Assembly (NCBI RefSeq): GCF_007988945.1
Contig: NZ_BJVC01000001.1
Span: 806,001 to 870,000 of the forward strand
DNA length: 64,000 nt
Direction of reading: 5' to 3'
DNA from: Swaminathania salitolerans
GTDB lineage: Bacteria > Pseudomonadota > Alphaproteobacteria > Acetobacterales > Acetobacteraceae
The notes beneath the pieces are model-generated. The model had not been told where the DNA came from. It saw only the letters and a list, made by a program, of their open reading frames with translations, and did not search any database. Numbering within the stretch: the stretch's first letter is position 1; every line of letters begins with the position of its first letter. A program made the position numbers and the translations under genes. This document shows, piece after piece, positions 10,519 through 20,145 of this stretch.

Positions 10519-12612
10519 ATGACCGTTCTGGAACGACAGGAAAGCGGATGTGACGCAGGGGAGAAAGCCGCCCCCTGCCGCTGGAGGCGCCTTGCTTCGC
10601 GGGTTCCGGCCCTGATCGGGCTGGTTCTTCTGGTTGCGGCGGTCTTCGTGATCCAGAAGGAGCTCAAGACGCTCTCCCTGGCCGAGATCCGTCATGCACT
10701 CGGGGCGATCTCACCCGAGGCGCTGCTTGCCGGGGCCGGTTGCACCTTCCTGTCCTATTTCATCCTGTCGTTCTACGATCGGCTCGCCTGTCTGCATATC
10801 GGCGCGAAACAGTCCTTTCTGAGGACCGCGTTCGCTGCGTTCTGCTCCTATGTGCTCTCCCATAATCTGGGGTGTTCGGCGATATCGGGGGCGGCGGTAC
10901 GGTTCCGGCTCTATCGCAACTGGGGCGTTTCCGCCGGGGGAATCGCGCAGATCATCGCGTTCTGCTCGACCACCTATCTGCTCGGCGCGCTTGCTCTCAT
11001 AGGGGGCGTGCTTCTGCTCGAACCCGCGCATATCCCCCTGATCGATCACCTCCCGCATGTGCTTCTCAGGGTCGGGGGCGCTGCGGCCTGGCTCGCCGTG
11101 CTCGGCTATCTCGCCGTTTCGATCCGGTACCGCCAGTTGCGGATCTGGCGCTATACGCTCGAGGTACCCCGCTTCCCCGTGGCGATCGCCCAGGTTTTCG
11201 TCAGTGCGGCCGACATGGCCGCGACTGCGCTGATCGCCTATGTCCTCCTGCCTCCGACTGTCGCCATCGGATTCGACGCGTTTCTCGCGATCTATATCGC
11301 GGCCTATACGGCCGGGCTCGTGGCGAGCGTTCCGGGAGGGCTCGGGGTTTTCGACGGCGCGATGCTTCTCGCACTCGGCCCCTATATGCCGACGCCGCAG
11401 ATCCTCGGCGTCATTCTCACGTTCCGGCTCTTCTATTACATTATCCCGCTGGTTCTTGCCGGAACGATGTTCGCCGCACATGAATTGTTCCTGCGCGGCG
11501 ACGCGGCCTGGGCCAGACGGCGCGGCGCGGGCGTTGCGGGCGCGCTTCCCCGCAGGCCAAGCCAGGTGGTGCGCGAATCCGAGGCCGATTTCTCGGTGAC
11601 CGTGGCCACGGGGATCGTCGCGGGCACGGGCATTCTTCTGGTGTTCTATGCCGTGGCGGTTCCGGCCCCTCTGGTCGGTTCGTCCTTCATGCATCTTCTG
11701 CTGCAGATGGCCGAGTTTCTTCTGTGCCTGACAGGCGTCATGCTCGTCGGGGTGGCCGCCGGTCTGGCCCAGCGCGTGACCGCAGCATGGCGATCGGCCC
11801 TGCTGCTGCTCGGTCTTGCGATCCCGCTGATCCTCCTGCGTCAGGGAGCACTGGTCATTCCCCTCGGGCTCATGTTCGTGATGTTTCTCATCGCGCCGTT
11901 CCGGGCCTGCTATTACCGCAAGGCACGCCTCTTTTCGGAGCCGATGAGTCCGACGCTCGTCGCTCCTGTTTCTCTCTGGATCGTCAGTCTGGCCAGTGTC
12001 GGACTTTTCGCCCTTCGTCATCATCTCGGTCACGCATGGTGGCGGTCCCTGATATACGACGCCCATACTTCGGTCGTGCGCTGGGCGCTGGGCATATCGG
12101 CGCTTTTCGGTATCATAGCGATCGTCCAGATGCTCAGGCGCTCCCATATTCTGGTGCGTCCATGGAACGGCGAGAGCGAGACCCTCTACCGCAATCTGGC
12201 CCATGCGCTCGACGAGCTCGGGCCGCGGCGGCCGAGCGGCCTTCTGCTCAACGATAACGGTCGGGCAGGGATACCCTTCTTCAGAACGGGTCAGTTCATT
12301 ATCGGCGTTGGCGACCCGGCGGGCGCGGAGCTCGACTGCATCGCCGCGATCTGGCGCCTGCGCGATCTCGCCCTCGAGGAGGGACGTCATCCGGTTTTCA
12401 TCAGGGTCGGTCAGGCGCTTCTGGGCGTCTATCACGATATTGGCATGACGCTTTGTCCGAACGGTCCGGGCGAGACCGGCGCCGTCTGTTGTCTTGCCCA
12501 GGATCTTCAGGACGTCAGAGCCGTTCTGGGCAGTGAGCACAGGCGGTTGAAGCGTATGCTGAATTCGCAGAGCTTTCTGGCGGTCAAGGCGAGGAGCGGG
12601 CAGACGCACTGA
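10519..12612 (+). CDS. MprF-like lipid flippase with truncated synthase domain
   Basis: A 697-residue membrane protein. The first about 550 residues hold many hydrophobic segments and match the flippase part of MprF (lysyl-phosphatidylglycerol synthetase/flippase), e.g. ASVPGGLGVFDGAML. After the last membrane segment comes the first portion of the cytosolic synthase domain (FFRTGQFIIGVGDPAGA, IWRLRDLALEEGRHPVFIRVG). The protein then stops about 150-180 residues earlier than typical bifunctional MprF, so the second GNAT-like half is missing. The following bases encode marC in an overlapping frame, not a shifted remnant. The ATG at 10519 is the best start after lysS ends at 10478. It may flip lipids but probably cannot aminoacylate them. 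Confidence 0.85.
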   Translation: MTVLERQESGCDAGEKAAPCRWRRLASRVPALIGLVLLVAAVFVIQKELKTLSLAEIRHALGAISPEALLAGAGCTFLSYFILSFYDRLACLHIGAKQSFLRTAFAAFCSYVLSHNLGCSAISGAAVRFRLYRNWGVSAGGIAQIIAFCSTTYLLGALALIGGVLLLEPAHIPLIDHLPHVLLRVGGAAAWLAVLGYLAVSIRYRQLRIWRYTLEVPRFPVAIAQVFVSAADMAATALIAYVLLPPTVAIGFDAFLAIYIAAYTAGLVASVPGGLGVFDGAMLLALGPYMPTPQILGVILTFRLFYYIIPLVLAGTMFAAHELFLRGDAAWARRRGAGVAGALPRRPSQVVRESEADFSVTVATGIVAGTGILLVFYAVAVPAPLVGSSFMHLLLQMAEFLLCLTGVMLVGVAAGLAQRVTAAWRSALLLLGLAIPLILLRQGALVIPLGLMFVMFLIAPFRACYYRKARLFSEPMSPTLVAPVSLWIVSLASVGLFALRHHLGHAWWRSLIYDAHTSVVRWALGISALFGIIAIVQMLRRSHILVRPWNGESETLYRNLAHALDELGPRRPSGLLLNDNGRAGIPFFRTGQFIIGVGDPAGAELDCIAAIWRLRDLALEEGRHPVFIRVGQALLGVYHDIGMTLCPNGPGETGAVCCLAQDLQDVRAVLGSEHRRLKRMLNSQSFLAVKARSGQTH

Positions 12613-13334
12613 TGCAACTTCCGCAGGTTCTCGCTCATCCGGTCGTGTTCAGGGACGTGGTCGGCATCTGGCTGATGGCGTATTCGGCCCTGTTCTCGAT
12701 CCTGAATCCCATCGGTGCCTCGCTGATCTTCGCCCAGGCAACGATGGATGCGCCGAGACGGGATATTCTGGTGCTCGCTCGCAATGTCGGGCTTTACGGG
12801 TTCATGATCCTGATCGTCTCCATCTGGTTCGGGGGATGGATCCTGAGCTTCTTCGGGATTTCCATCGACGCTTTGCGCGTCTCGGGAGGGCTGGTCGTCG
12901 CTTCCTGGGCCTGGTCCCTCCTTCTGGCGCCTGAAGAAAGCGAAGCCAGAAAACAGCGTCAGGTGCTCGACCACAAGCGGGAATCGCCGCGTTCGGAGCT
13001 GGCGGATCGGGCCTTTTTCCCCCTTACCATGCCTTTCACGGTCGGCCCGGGCGGCATCGCTGTTGCGATCGCGCTCAGCTCCGGCGGAACGCTCGGGACA
13101 TCGCCGGGCAGTTTCGAGCTGGGATTGCTGCTTGCGGCACTGAGTATCGCGATGACGATCGTCATCGTTTACAGCTATGCGGACCGGATCGTGACCGCAT
13201 TGGGCAGAACCGGCGCGCGGATCGTGAGTCGGCTTGCGGCGCTCATTCTTCTGTGTATCGGTATCCAGATTCTCTTCGTCGGGCTGCAGGGCTTCGCCGT
13301 TTCCGTCATGCGCCATATCCACGAGATTTCCTGA
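12612..13334 (+). CDS. MarC family integral membrane protein
   Basis: A 240-residue inner-membrane protein with about six hydrophobic segments. It carries MarC (UPF0056) family hallmarks: LFSILNPIGA near residue 28 and FFPLTMPFTVGPGGI near residue 135. The family's transport role is unproven despite the historical multiple-antibiotic-resistance name. Its ATG overlaps the stop of the MprF-like gene as TGATG, so translation is probably coupled and the truncated upstream end is genuine. It is the last gene of the lysS run and converges on the UDG gene. Confidence 0.9.
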   Translation: MQLPQVLAHPVVFRDVVGIWLMAYSALFSILNPIGASLIFAQATMDAPRRDILVLARNVGLYGFMILIVSIWFGGWILSFFGISIDALRVSGGLVVASWAWSLLLAPEESEARKQRQVLDHKRESPRSELADRAFFPLTMPFTVGPGGIAVAIALSSGGTLGTSPGSFELGLLLAALSIAMTIVIVYSYADRIVTALGRTGARIVSRLAALILLCIGIQILFVGLQGFAVSVMRHIHEIS

Positions 13335-13389
13335 GGCGCATTCTGCCGAGGAGGCAGAGGGATACTTCCGGACCTGCCCGAAAAGGGGT

Positions 13390-13968
13390 TCAGGCGAGGG
13401 CTTTGCGGATTTCGTCCCTCAGGGCCGGGATGACATCCTCCTGGAACCAGGGCGATTTGCGCTCCCATACACCTGTGCGCCAGGAAGGATGGGGAAGCGG
13501 AAAATAGCGTGGCAGATAGTCCCGGAATGCCCGGACGCGGGCGGAGACGGACCCGCGTCCGAGCGTGTAATCCTGGCTGTAACTCCCGACCAGAAGAATC
13601 AGCCTCAGGTCCCGCAGATGCGCGAGGATCTCGTCACGCCAGGCCGGCGCACATTCGGGGCGGGGCGGCTTGTCTCCGCCATTGGGAAGACGACCCGGAT
13701 AGCACAGGCCCATCGGCAGGATGGCGACCTTGCCGGTGTCGTAGAACGTATCTTCCGACAATCCCATCCAGCCCCGCAGGCGACGCCCGGAGGGATCGTA
13801 GAAGGATTTGCCGCTCTCATGGGCGATCCGGCCGGGCGCCTGACTCGCGATCAGGATACGGGAACGGGGGGAGACGTGAATGAGCGGGCGCGGGCCGAGG
13901 GGCAGCTCGGACGCGCAGATCGTGCATTGTCTCACGCGCTGGACGAGGGCTTCGAGCGTCTCGTTCAA
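13390..13968 (-). CDS. Uracil-DNA glycosylase superfamily protein
   Basis: A 192-residue protein of the UDG-like fold. Visible are the N-terminal pair CTIC near residue 15, the catalytic-loop-like SQAPGRIAHESG near residues 43-54, GMCYPG-like MGLCYPGR, LLVGSYSQ, and the HPSWR motif near residue 157. Such proteins remove uracil from DNA or are non-catalytic relatives; which one applies cannot be decided here. Its ATG overlaps the stop of the upstream thpR gene (13965-13968), so the two form a coupled pair. Confidence 0.85.
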   Translation of the reverse strand: MNETLEALVQRVRQCTICASELPLGPRPLIHVSPRSRILIASQAPGRIAHESGKSFYDPSGRRLRGWMGLSEDTFYDTGKVAILPMGLCYPGRLPNGGDKPPRPECAPAWRDEILAHLRDLRLILLVGSYSQDYTLGRGSVSARVRAFRDYLPRYFPLPHPSWRTGVWERKSPWFQEDVIPALRDEIRKALA

Positions 13969-14561
13969 AAGGCAAATCCGCCGGGTTCTCCGGGCATGAC
14001 GGACATACCGGCTGGCGCAGATATCCCGCCGGAAAACGGATATTCGGCACAGCTTTCGTAAACGGGCGCGTCATGCGAGCGATGCGAGCGGAACAATGTG
14101 AAATGCCCGATCGTGGCGGGGGTGCCGCGCATGAGATTATGACCCTGCATCCACTGGATGGTTTCCGCGTCGGGCGCGCCCCCGAGGGCGGCAAGAGCGA
14201 TATGGGGCTGGAACCGTTTTTTCTCTGCCGGCAAACCGGCGCGTCGGAGGGCTGTCTCTATCCTCGACTGGAGACGCGCGAGCGCGTCGGACGGCCTGAC
14301 ACCCGCCCAGAGCCTCGCTCTTGCTGGGAGTGTCGATATCCCGACGCCGCTTGGTTCTATCGCGAACGCTGCGCCCTCCACAGAGGCGAGCGCATGATCG
14401 ATTTCCTCCAGCAGCGGTCTGCTGGTGATATCGCCGATGAATCTGAGGGTGAGATGATAGGTTTCCGGTGGATACCACGTCACGCCGGGGATGGGACGGC
14501 GGAGGGAAGAGAGAAGGCGCCTGTGTTCGCCGGAGAGATCGAGCGCGGCAAAAAGTCGCAT
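13965..14561 (-). CDS. thpR: RNA 2',3'-cyclic phosphodiesterase (LigT/ThpR family)
   Basis: A 198-residue member of the 2H phosphoesterase superfamily. The two catalytic H-x-T/A-L motifs are visible: YHLTLRF near residue 36 and PHIALA near residue 119. Family members hydrolyse 2',3'-cyclic phosphate RNA ends and can ligate tRNA halves in vitro. The start MRLFAALDLS at 14561 matches the family N-terminus and has an AGGA upstream. The longer in-frame start at 14630 adds an unrelated 23-residue leader. It is followed by an overlapping UDG-family gene. Confidence 0.92.
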   Translation of the reverse strand: MRLFAALDLSGEHRRLLSSLRRPIPGVTWYPPETYHLTLRFIGDITSRPLLEEIDHALASVEGAAFAIEPSGVGISTLPARARLWAGVRPSDALARLQSRIETALRRAGLPAEKKRFQPHIALAALGGAPDAETIQWMQGHNLMRGTPATIGHFTLFRSHRSHDAPVYESCAEYPFSGGISAPAGMSVMPGEPGGFAF

Positions 14562-14828
14562 CGGCAAGGATCCTGCGTCCTGTGGGGGCCCCGTGCCGGA
14601 GACGGGGCTCGGGGAGGATAGCCCGGTCATGTCTTATCAAAAAAGTGGAATGATCGGAGGTGTTGACGGTATAACGGGAAAAGTAACGCGTGAGAGCGCG
14701 CGGGTTTCGGCCCGTCGGCGTTCGTATCGTACAATGTCTGGCGCGCCGGTTCGACTTGACCCTCATTTCAAAAGCGCCACATTGAGAGAACAAAAGGCCA
14801 ATCGGGCCAGATTTCAGGAAAGGGTGTC

Positions 14829-15611
14829 ATGGCTTTCGCTCCAAAATTTCGGTCTAGCGATCCTTCTCGCAATGCAGGGACCGCCAGTTTCGAGACGGTC
14901 GATGCCGGGTTGCGCGCCTACATGCTTCGCGTGTTCAACTGGATGACGGTCGGGCTTCTCGTCACCGGCGGGGTCGCCTATGCGATCGCGGAAACACCGC
15001 TCGGCGAGGCATTCTACCATCAGGTCTATACGTCGAATGGCGTCATGGTCAGGCCGACAGGGCTCGGGATGCTGACGATCTTCGCGCCGCTCGTCTTCGT
15101 TATGGTCATGTCCTTCGGGGTCAATCGACTGTCCCGTCAGGCCGCACAGGCCCTGTTCTGGGGATTTTGTGCCGTCATGGGGGCAAGCCTGTCGAATATC
15201 CTGCTCGTCTATACGCATACATCGGTCGCGCGGGCCTTTTTCGTGACCGCGGCAACCTTCGGCGCGATGTCGCTCTGGGGATACACCACCAAGAAGGATC
15301 TGAGCTCGCTCGGTTCGTTCCTGTTCATGGGTCTGATCGGGCTCGTGATCGCGAGTGTCGTGAACATCTTCCTGCACAGCGCCGCGATGGGGTTCATCGT
15401 CAGCGTGATCGGCGTGGGTCTCTTCACGCTTCTGACCGCGTTCGATACGCAGCGTATCCGTTCGACTTACCAGTATTATCTGGCTTATGTCGGGCCAGAG
15501 GAAATGGCGAAACGCAGTGTTTACGATGCGCTTTCGCTCTATCTCAACTTCATCAATCTCTTTACTTTTCTTCTGCAGTTCATGGGTGTCCGGAATAACA
15601 ATAACGGATAA
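14829..15611 (+). CDS. Bax inhibitor-1/YccA family membrane protein
   Basis: A 260-residue inner-membrane protein with about seven hydrophobic segments from residue 32 onward (FNWMTVGLLVTGGVAYAI). It has the family C-terminal pattern LTAFDTQRIRSTYQYY followed by ALSLYLNFINLFTFLLQFMG. BI-1/YccA proteins include pH-dependent calcium leak channels and FtsH modulators; the exact bacterial role is unsettled. AGGAAAGG precedes the ATG. It is monocistronic, with its own terminator at 15642. Confidence 0.94.
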   Translation: MAFAPKFRSSDPSRNAGTASFETVDAGLRAYMLRVFNWMTVGLLVTGGVAYAIAETPLGEAFYHQVYTSNGVMVRPTGLGMLTIFAPLVFVMVMSFGVNRLSRQAAQALFWGFCAVMGASLSNILLVYTHTSVARAFFVTAATFGAMSLWGYTTKKDLSSLGSFLFMGLIGLVIASVVNIFLHSAAMGFIVSVIGVGLFTLLTAFDTQRIRSTYQYYLAYVGPEEMAKRSVYDALSLYLNFINLFTFLLQFMGVRNNNNG

Positions 15612-15641
15612 ACCAAGTACAGAATGCGGTTATTATTTCGA

Positions 15642-15669
15642 GGGGTGTGCGGACAGCACGCCCCTTTTT
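15642..15669 (+). terminator. Rho-independent terminator of the BI-1 gene
   Basis: GGGGTGTGC at 15642-15650 pairs with GCACGCCCC at 15656-15664 (9 bp with one G-T pair) over a 5-base loop, followed by five T (15665-15669). Confidence 0.88.
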
Positions 15670-16205
15670 ATGTTTATCAAGACTATTTCAGTCTGGTTAA
15701 CTTGCGATTTCTATCTGAACCGAATCTAAAAAATAGGCAATGAAACCGCGCAAAAAATGGTTTCCAGCCGCTAAGTCACTGAAACTGCGCGAGAAGACTT
15801 GTGGTGAAAATGTGAACATGGCTTGGAAAAGTCATGATGAACGCTTGCTTTGCGATCCGAACGGGCGGAAACAACAAGGCAGAGCCGGGTACCGATATCC
15901 GGCGTGCAGGCGGTCGGTCGGTCATGCGATCGATCCGGTCGCCGAAGCAAAGGCGAGGCAACGATGGCGCTGATCGCAGCCGGAGGCTCCGGGCTGACGG
16001 CAAACGTAACGTTACATCTTCGTGCGAGGTTTCTCGTGCGGAAATGTCATGGCGCGGAGCGGGCGGTTCCATCAACTGAGATAGGAGAGATGGATGACAT
16101 CCCCTGAAGGTGTTGTCGCCATGATCGACCAGACCGGGGTCGGAGTGTGCGGCCACATGGCGCAGCCACGAAGCCTGACGACCGGTTCAACGAGCGGGGC
16201 GAACA
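15670..16205. other. Long leader region upstream of cyoA
   Basis: About 540 bases without a convincing gene. The first 160 bases are AT-richer than the surroundings. A short ORF at 15740-15973 has no family features or ribosome binding site. A perfect 10-bp palindrome GTAACGTTAC sits at 16006-16015 about 190 bases upstream of cyoA. The size suggests a regulated promoter for the terminal oxidase operon, but no factor can be named. Confidence 0.5.
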
Positions 16206-17135
16206 ATGAAAAATAGACTCATGCCGAGATTGCGGCGGCTTCTGCCGCTCACGCCGGCACTTCTGCTGACAGGCTGTACTGTGGATCTGCTCGATCCGCG
16301 CGGCCCTGTCGGACTTGAAAACCGCAATGTCATCCTGATCGAACTGGGTGTGATGCTCTGCATCGTCATCCCGGTCATCATCATGACTCTGGTTTTCGCC
16401 TGGAAATATCGCGAATCCAACAGCTCGGCCGAATATCTGCCGAACTGGGATCACTCCACGAAGATCGAGTTCTTCGTCTGGGGCGTTCCGGCTGTCGTGA
16501 TCGTGATCCTCGGTGCGATCGCAATCTGGACGAGCTACACGCTCGACCCGTACCGCCCGCTGCACAGCGCAGAGGCCGCCGGTCGCAAGCCCCTGAACGT
16601 CGAAGTGGTCGCACTCGACTGGAAGTGGCTGTTCATCTATCCGGATCAGGGCATCGCCACCGTCAACCAGCTTGCCGTGCCGGTCGATACCCCCATCAAT
16701 TTCCGCATCACGTCCGACTCGGTGATGACGTCCTTCTTCATCCCGCGCCTCGGTTCGCAGATCTATGCGATGGCCGGAATGCAGACGCAGCTTCATCTGC
16801 TGGCCAGCGCGCCGGGCGATTATCGCGGTGAGGCCGCCCATTATTCGGGTCGCGGTTTCTCCGACATGAAGTTCCGCACGCTCGCGATGACGGATGACGA
16901 CTTCAATCAGTGGGTCGACAAGGTCAAGGCGTCGCCGGAAACGCTGGACGCAGCCGATTATCCCCAGGTGGCAGCACCGCAGGAAGCTGCACCCGTCAGA
17001 TATTTCGCGCATGTCGAGCCTAACCTCTTCGACGGTATCGTCGCCAAGTACAACAACGGCACGGTCATCGACAAATCGACGGGTCAGGTCCTGCACATGC
17101 AGTCCGCCATGTCCGACATGCAGATGAAGGAATAG
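16206..17135 (+). CDS. cyoA: Cytochrome bo3 ubiquinol oxidase subunit II
   Basis: A 309-residue lipoprotein subunit II. The N-terminal signal ends in the lipobox LLLTGC (Cys near residue 24). It is followed by two transmembrane segments (about residues 43-68 and 88-110) and a cupredoxin-like periplasmic domain containing ALDWKWLFIYPDQGIA and MQTQLHLLA. The Cu-A ligands of cytochrome c oxidases are absent, as expected for a quinol oxidase. It is part of the proton-pumping terminal oxidase that oxidises ubiquinol and reduces oxygen, the main respiratory oxidase of acetic acid bacteria. It is the first gene of cyoABCD. Confidence 0.97.
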   Translation: MKNRLMPRLRRLLPLTPALLLTGCTVDLLDPRGPVGLENRNVILIELGVMLCIVIPVIIMTLVFAWKYRESNSSAEYLPNWDHSTKIEFFVWGVPAVVIVILGAIAIWTSYTLDPYRPLHSAEAAGRKPLNVEVVALDWKWLFIYPDQGIATVNQLAVPVDTPINFRITSDSVMTSFFIPRLGSQIYAMAGMQTQLHLLASAPGDYRGEAAHYSGRGFSDMKFRTLAMTDDDFNQWVDKVKASPETLDAADYPQVAAPQEAAPVRYFAHVEPNLFDGIVAKYNNGTVIDKSTGQVLHMQSAMSDMQMKE

Positions 17136-17141
17136 GGACAC

Positions 17142-19130
17142 ATGCTAGGTAAGTTAACCCTTTCGGCGATCCCGCTGGATGTGCCCATTCTTGTCGGCAC
17201 GTTCACTGGCGTGGTCATCGTCGCACTCGCCGTGCTCGGCGCCATCACCTATTTCGGGAAATGGGGCTATCTCTGGCGCGAGTGGCTGACCTCGGTCGAT
17301 CACAAGCGTCTCGGTATCATGTATATCGTGCTCGCGCTCGTCATGCTCTTCCGCGGCTTTGCCGATGCGATCATGATGCGCAGTCAGCTCGCTCTGGCCT
17401 ATGCCGGCAACCCGGGCTATCTGCCCCCGCACCATTACGACCAGATCTTCTCCGCTCATGGCACCATCATGATCTTCTTCATGGCCATGGCGTTCATGAC
17501 GGGTCTGCTCAACGTCATCGTGCCGCTGCAGATCGGCGCACGCGACGTGGCGTTTCCGTTCCTGAACTCGCTGAGCTTCTGGATGACCACGATCAGTGCG
17601 GTTCTGATCAACGTCTCGCTCTTCATCGGTGAATTCGCCCAGTGCGGCTGGCTGGTCTATCCGCCTCTGTCCGAGCAGCAGTTCAGCCCTGGCGTCGGTG
17701 TGGATTACTACATCTGGGCCGTGCAGCTTGCCGGTGTCGGTACCTTGCTGACAGGCGTGAACTTCTTCGTCACCATCGTGAAGATGCGCGCTCCGGGCAT
17801 GGGCTGGATGCAGCTCCCCGTTTTCACCTGGACGGCTTTCGTCACGGTCGTTCTGATCATGGCGGTCTTCCCGGTCCTGACGGTCACCCTGGCCGAGCTC
17901 GCGCTCGACCGTTATCTGGGCATGCACTTCTTCACCAATTATGGCGGCGGCAGCGTTCAGCTGTATCTCTCGCTCATCTGGACGTGGGGTCACCCGGAAG
18001 TCTACATTCTGGTTCTGCCCGCATTCGGCGTGTTCTCGGAAATCACCCAGACATTCTCGCGCAAGCCGCTCTTCGGCTATCGCGTGATGGTCTACGCCAC
18101 GCTCGCGATCGGCGTTCTGTCCTTCATCGTCTGGGCTCACCATTTCTTCACCATGGGCGCAGGCCCGAACGTCAACGCCTTCTTCGGTGTTGCCACGATG
18201 ATCATCGCCGTCCCCACGGGCGTGAAGATCTTCAACTGGCTGTTCACCATGTACAAGGGCCGTATCCAGTTCAACGGCATCATGTACTGGGTCATCGGCT
18301 TCATGATCACCTTCTCCATCGGTGGCATGACCGGCGTCATGATGGCGATGCCTGCGGCCGACTTCGTGCTGCATAACTCGCTGTTCCTGATCGCCCACTT
18401 CCACAACGTCATCATCGGCGGTGTGTATTTCGGCTATGTCGCAGGGCTGAACTTCTGGTGGCCGAAGGTGCTCGGCTTCAAGATGAACGAATCCTGGGGC
18501 AAGCGCGCCTTCTGGTGCTGGTTCATCGGCTTCTATCTTGCATTCGTGCCGCTCTATATCGCCGGCTTCGAGGGCATGACCCGTCGTATGAACCATTACG
18601 ACAATGCCGACTGGCACGTTCAGATGCTGATCGCGAGCTTCGGCGCCGCTGTCATCGCTGTCGGTGTCGTCTGCCAGCTGATGCAGATCTACGTCTCGAT
18701 CCGCGATCGCAATCTCCCCGAGAGTCGCGATTTCACGGGCGATCCGTGGAATGCCCGTACGCTCGAATGGTCCATCTCCTCCCCGCCGCCTGCCTATAAC
18801 TTCGCAGTGGTGCCGGATGTTCACGGTCTGGACACGTTCCACACCGAGAAGCAGATCGGCCGTCGCAGCTATGAGGGCAAGACCCTGACCCCGATCCACA
18901 TGCCGAAGAACACGGCTGCCGGCTTCTTCGTCGGTGCCTTCAGCTTCGTCCTCGGGTTCTCGGCGATCTGGTACATCTGGTGGCTCGCCGCGCTGGCCCT
19001 GATCGGCATCTTCGCTACGGTCATCCTGCGCAGCTTCAACAATGATGTGGATTACTACGTCCCGGTCAGCGAAATCGAACGCGACCAGGCCAAGTATGTC
19101 CGCTCGCTGACAGCACAGGCGGCAGAATAA
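17142..19130 (+). CDS. cyoB: Cytochrome bo3 ubiquinol oxidase subunit I
   Basis: A 662-residue heme-copper oxidase catalytic subunit. Visible are the heme-binding [13 protein letters not shown] region near residue 105, [17 protein letters not shown] (Cu-B His and cross-linked Tyr) near residue 284, the HHFFTMG His pair near residue 333, and HFHNVIIGG near residue 420, whose two His coordinate the low- and high-spin hemes. It binds heme b, heme o3 and Cu-B and pumps protons. The start follows cyoA by 6 bases with AGGG upstream. Length is normal for CyoB. Confidence 0.98.
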   Translation: MLGKLTLSAIPLDVPILVGTFTGVVIVALAVLGAITYFGKWGYLWREWLTSVDHKRLGIMYIVLALVMLFRGFADAIMMRSQLALAYAGNPGYLPPHHYDQIFSAHGTIMIFFMAMAFMTGLLNVIVPLQIGARDVAFPFLNSLSFWMTTISAVLINVSLFIGEFAQCGWLVYPPLSEQQFSPGVGVDYYIWAVQLAGVGTLLTGVNFFVTIVKMRAPGMGWMQLPVFTWTAFVTVVLIMAVFPVLTVTLAELALDRYLGMHFFTNYGGGSVQLYLSLIWTWGHPEVYILVLPAFGVFSEITQTFSRKPLFGYRVMVYATLAIGVLSFIVWAHHFFTMGAGPNVNAFFGVATMIIAVPTGVKIFNWLFTMYKGRIQFNGIMYWVIGFMITFSIGGMTGVMMAMPAADFVLHNSLFLIAHFHNVIIGGVYFGYVAGLNFWWPKVLGFKMNESWGKRAFWCWFIGFYLAFVPLYIAGFEGMTRRMNHYDNADWHVQMLIASFGAAVIAVGVVCQLMQIYVSIRDRNLPESRDFTGDPWNARTLEWSISSPPPAYNFAVVPDVHGLDTFHTEKQIGRRSYEGKTLTPIHMPKNTAAGFFVGAFSFVLGFSAIWYIWWLAALALIGIFATVILRSFNNDVDYYVPVSEIERDQAKYVRSLTAQAAE

Positions 19131-19132
19131 AA

Positions 19133-19750
19133 ATGGCAAACATATCCGCAACGCCGCACGGTACGGCACATGGTATCGACGACCACGAACACCATCACAC
19201 GAATAATGTGTTCGGGTTCTGGGTCTATCTGATGACGGACTGCGTTCTTTTCGGAACGCTGTTCGCGACCTTCGCCGTTCTGCGTACGCAGTTCGCCGGA
19301 GGCCCGACGGGCAAGGAGCTGTTCGAACTGAACGGGGTAGGGCTGGAAACAGCCCTCCTCCTGCTCAGCTCGATCACATTCGGCTTCGGGATGCTCTCGG
19401 CCTATGCACGCAAGCAGGGGGCCATGCTCGCATGGCTCGCAGTCACCTTCCTGCTGGGGCTCGGGTTCCTCGTTCTCGAAGTGCGCGAATTCGCTCACCT
19501 CATCCATGAAGGGGCCGGTCCCGACCGCTCCGCGTTCCTCTCGGCGTTCTTCACGCTGGTTGCGACGCACGGGCTTCACGTGACCTGCGGTCTCATCTGG
19601 ATTGTCGTTCTGATGGTTCAGAGCTTCAGCTCGCAGGCCTTCAGCACACGCTATATGGACAAGCTCCAGTGCCTGAGCCTCTTCTGGCACTTCCTGGATA
19701 TCGTCTGGATCTGCGTGTTCACCTTCGTTTATCTGTTGAGTGTGATCTGA
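19133..19750 (+). CDS. cyoC: Cytochrome bo3 ubiquinol oxidase subunit III
   Basis: A 205-residue membrane subunit III with five hydrophobic segments. It has the family pattern FGFWVYLMTDCVLFGTLFATFAVL near the N-terminus and ATHGLHVTCGLIWI near residues 143-156. It stabilises the oxidase complex. It starts 2 bases after cyoB and overlaps cyoD by one base (TGATG). A His-rich N-terminal stretch (DDHEHHHTN) is present. Confidence 0.97.
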   Translation: MANISATPHGTAHGIDDHEHHHTNNVFGFWVYLMTDCVLFGTLFATFAVLRTQFAGGPTGKELFELNGVGLETALLLLSSITFGFGMLSAYARKQGAMLAWLAVTFLLGLGFLVLEVREFAHLIHEGAGPDRSAFLSAFFTLVATHGLHVTCGLIWIVVLMVQSFSSQAFSTRYMDKLQCLSLFWHFLDIVWICVFTFVYLLSVI

Positions 19751-20085
19751 TGAGCCAAGCATCGACCCATCAACACGAAGGCGAGTCTCACGGCAGCTTC
19801 GCCTCGTACATCATCGGCTTCGTGATTGCGGCCATCCTGACGGTTGCGGCTTTCGCAATCGTCGAGATGCACCTCATGAGCCCGGGCATGACCTTCGGTG
19901 TCATAACGGCCCTGGCTGTGGTCCAGATCTTCGTGCATCTGGTCTACTTCCTGCACATGAACAGCAGCTCGAGCCAGTCCTGGAACAACACGGCATTCGC
20001 CTTTGCCGTCATCTGCGTCCTGATCATCGTCGGTGGAACGGTCTTCATCATCCACGATGTCAGCATGAACATGATGTCGCGCTAG
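19750..20085 (+). CDS. cyoD: Cytochrome bo3 ubiquinol oxidase subunit IV
   Basis: A 111-residue small subunit with three predicted membrane helices. It shows the CyoD pattern SYIIGFVIAAILTVAAF and QIFVHLVYFLHM. It aids assembly of heme and Cu-B centres in subunit I. The ATG at 19750 overlaps the cyoC stop (TGATG); the longer upstream-extended frame runs into cyoC and is not used. It is the last gene of the operon, before a double hairpin and terminator. Confidence 0.96.
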   Translation: MSQASTHQHEGESHGSFASYIIGFVIAAILTVAAFAIVEMHLMSPGMTFGVITALAVVQIFVHLVYFLHMNSSSSQSWNNTAFAFAVICVLIIVGGTVFIIHDVSMNMMSR

Positions 20086-20098
20086 GCTCTGCCCAGCC

Positions 20099-20124
20099 GG
20101 TCCGATCCCCCCGGGGGTCGGACC
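20099..20124. terminator. Strong hairpin after cyoD
   Basis: GGTCCGATCCCC at 20099-20110 pairs with GGGGGTCGGACC at 20113-20124 with one G-T pair, in a nearly perfect stem. Only three T follow. It may act with the terminator at 20146 or stabilise the cyo mRNA 3' end. Confidence 0.55.
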
Positions 20125-20145
20125 TTTCCGGTTACAACCCCGGAC

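Noticed and set aside
15740-15973. 77-codon ORF in the cyoA leader
   Set aside because: No ribosome binding site, no family pattern, unusual codon use; not called as a gene.
17154-19169. 671-codon antisense ORF opposite cyoB
   Set aside because: Asp/Glu/His-rich nonsense composition opposite a clear cyoB; shadow frame.
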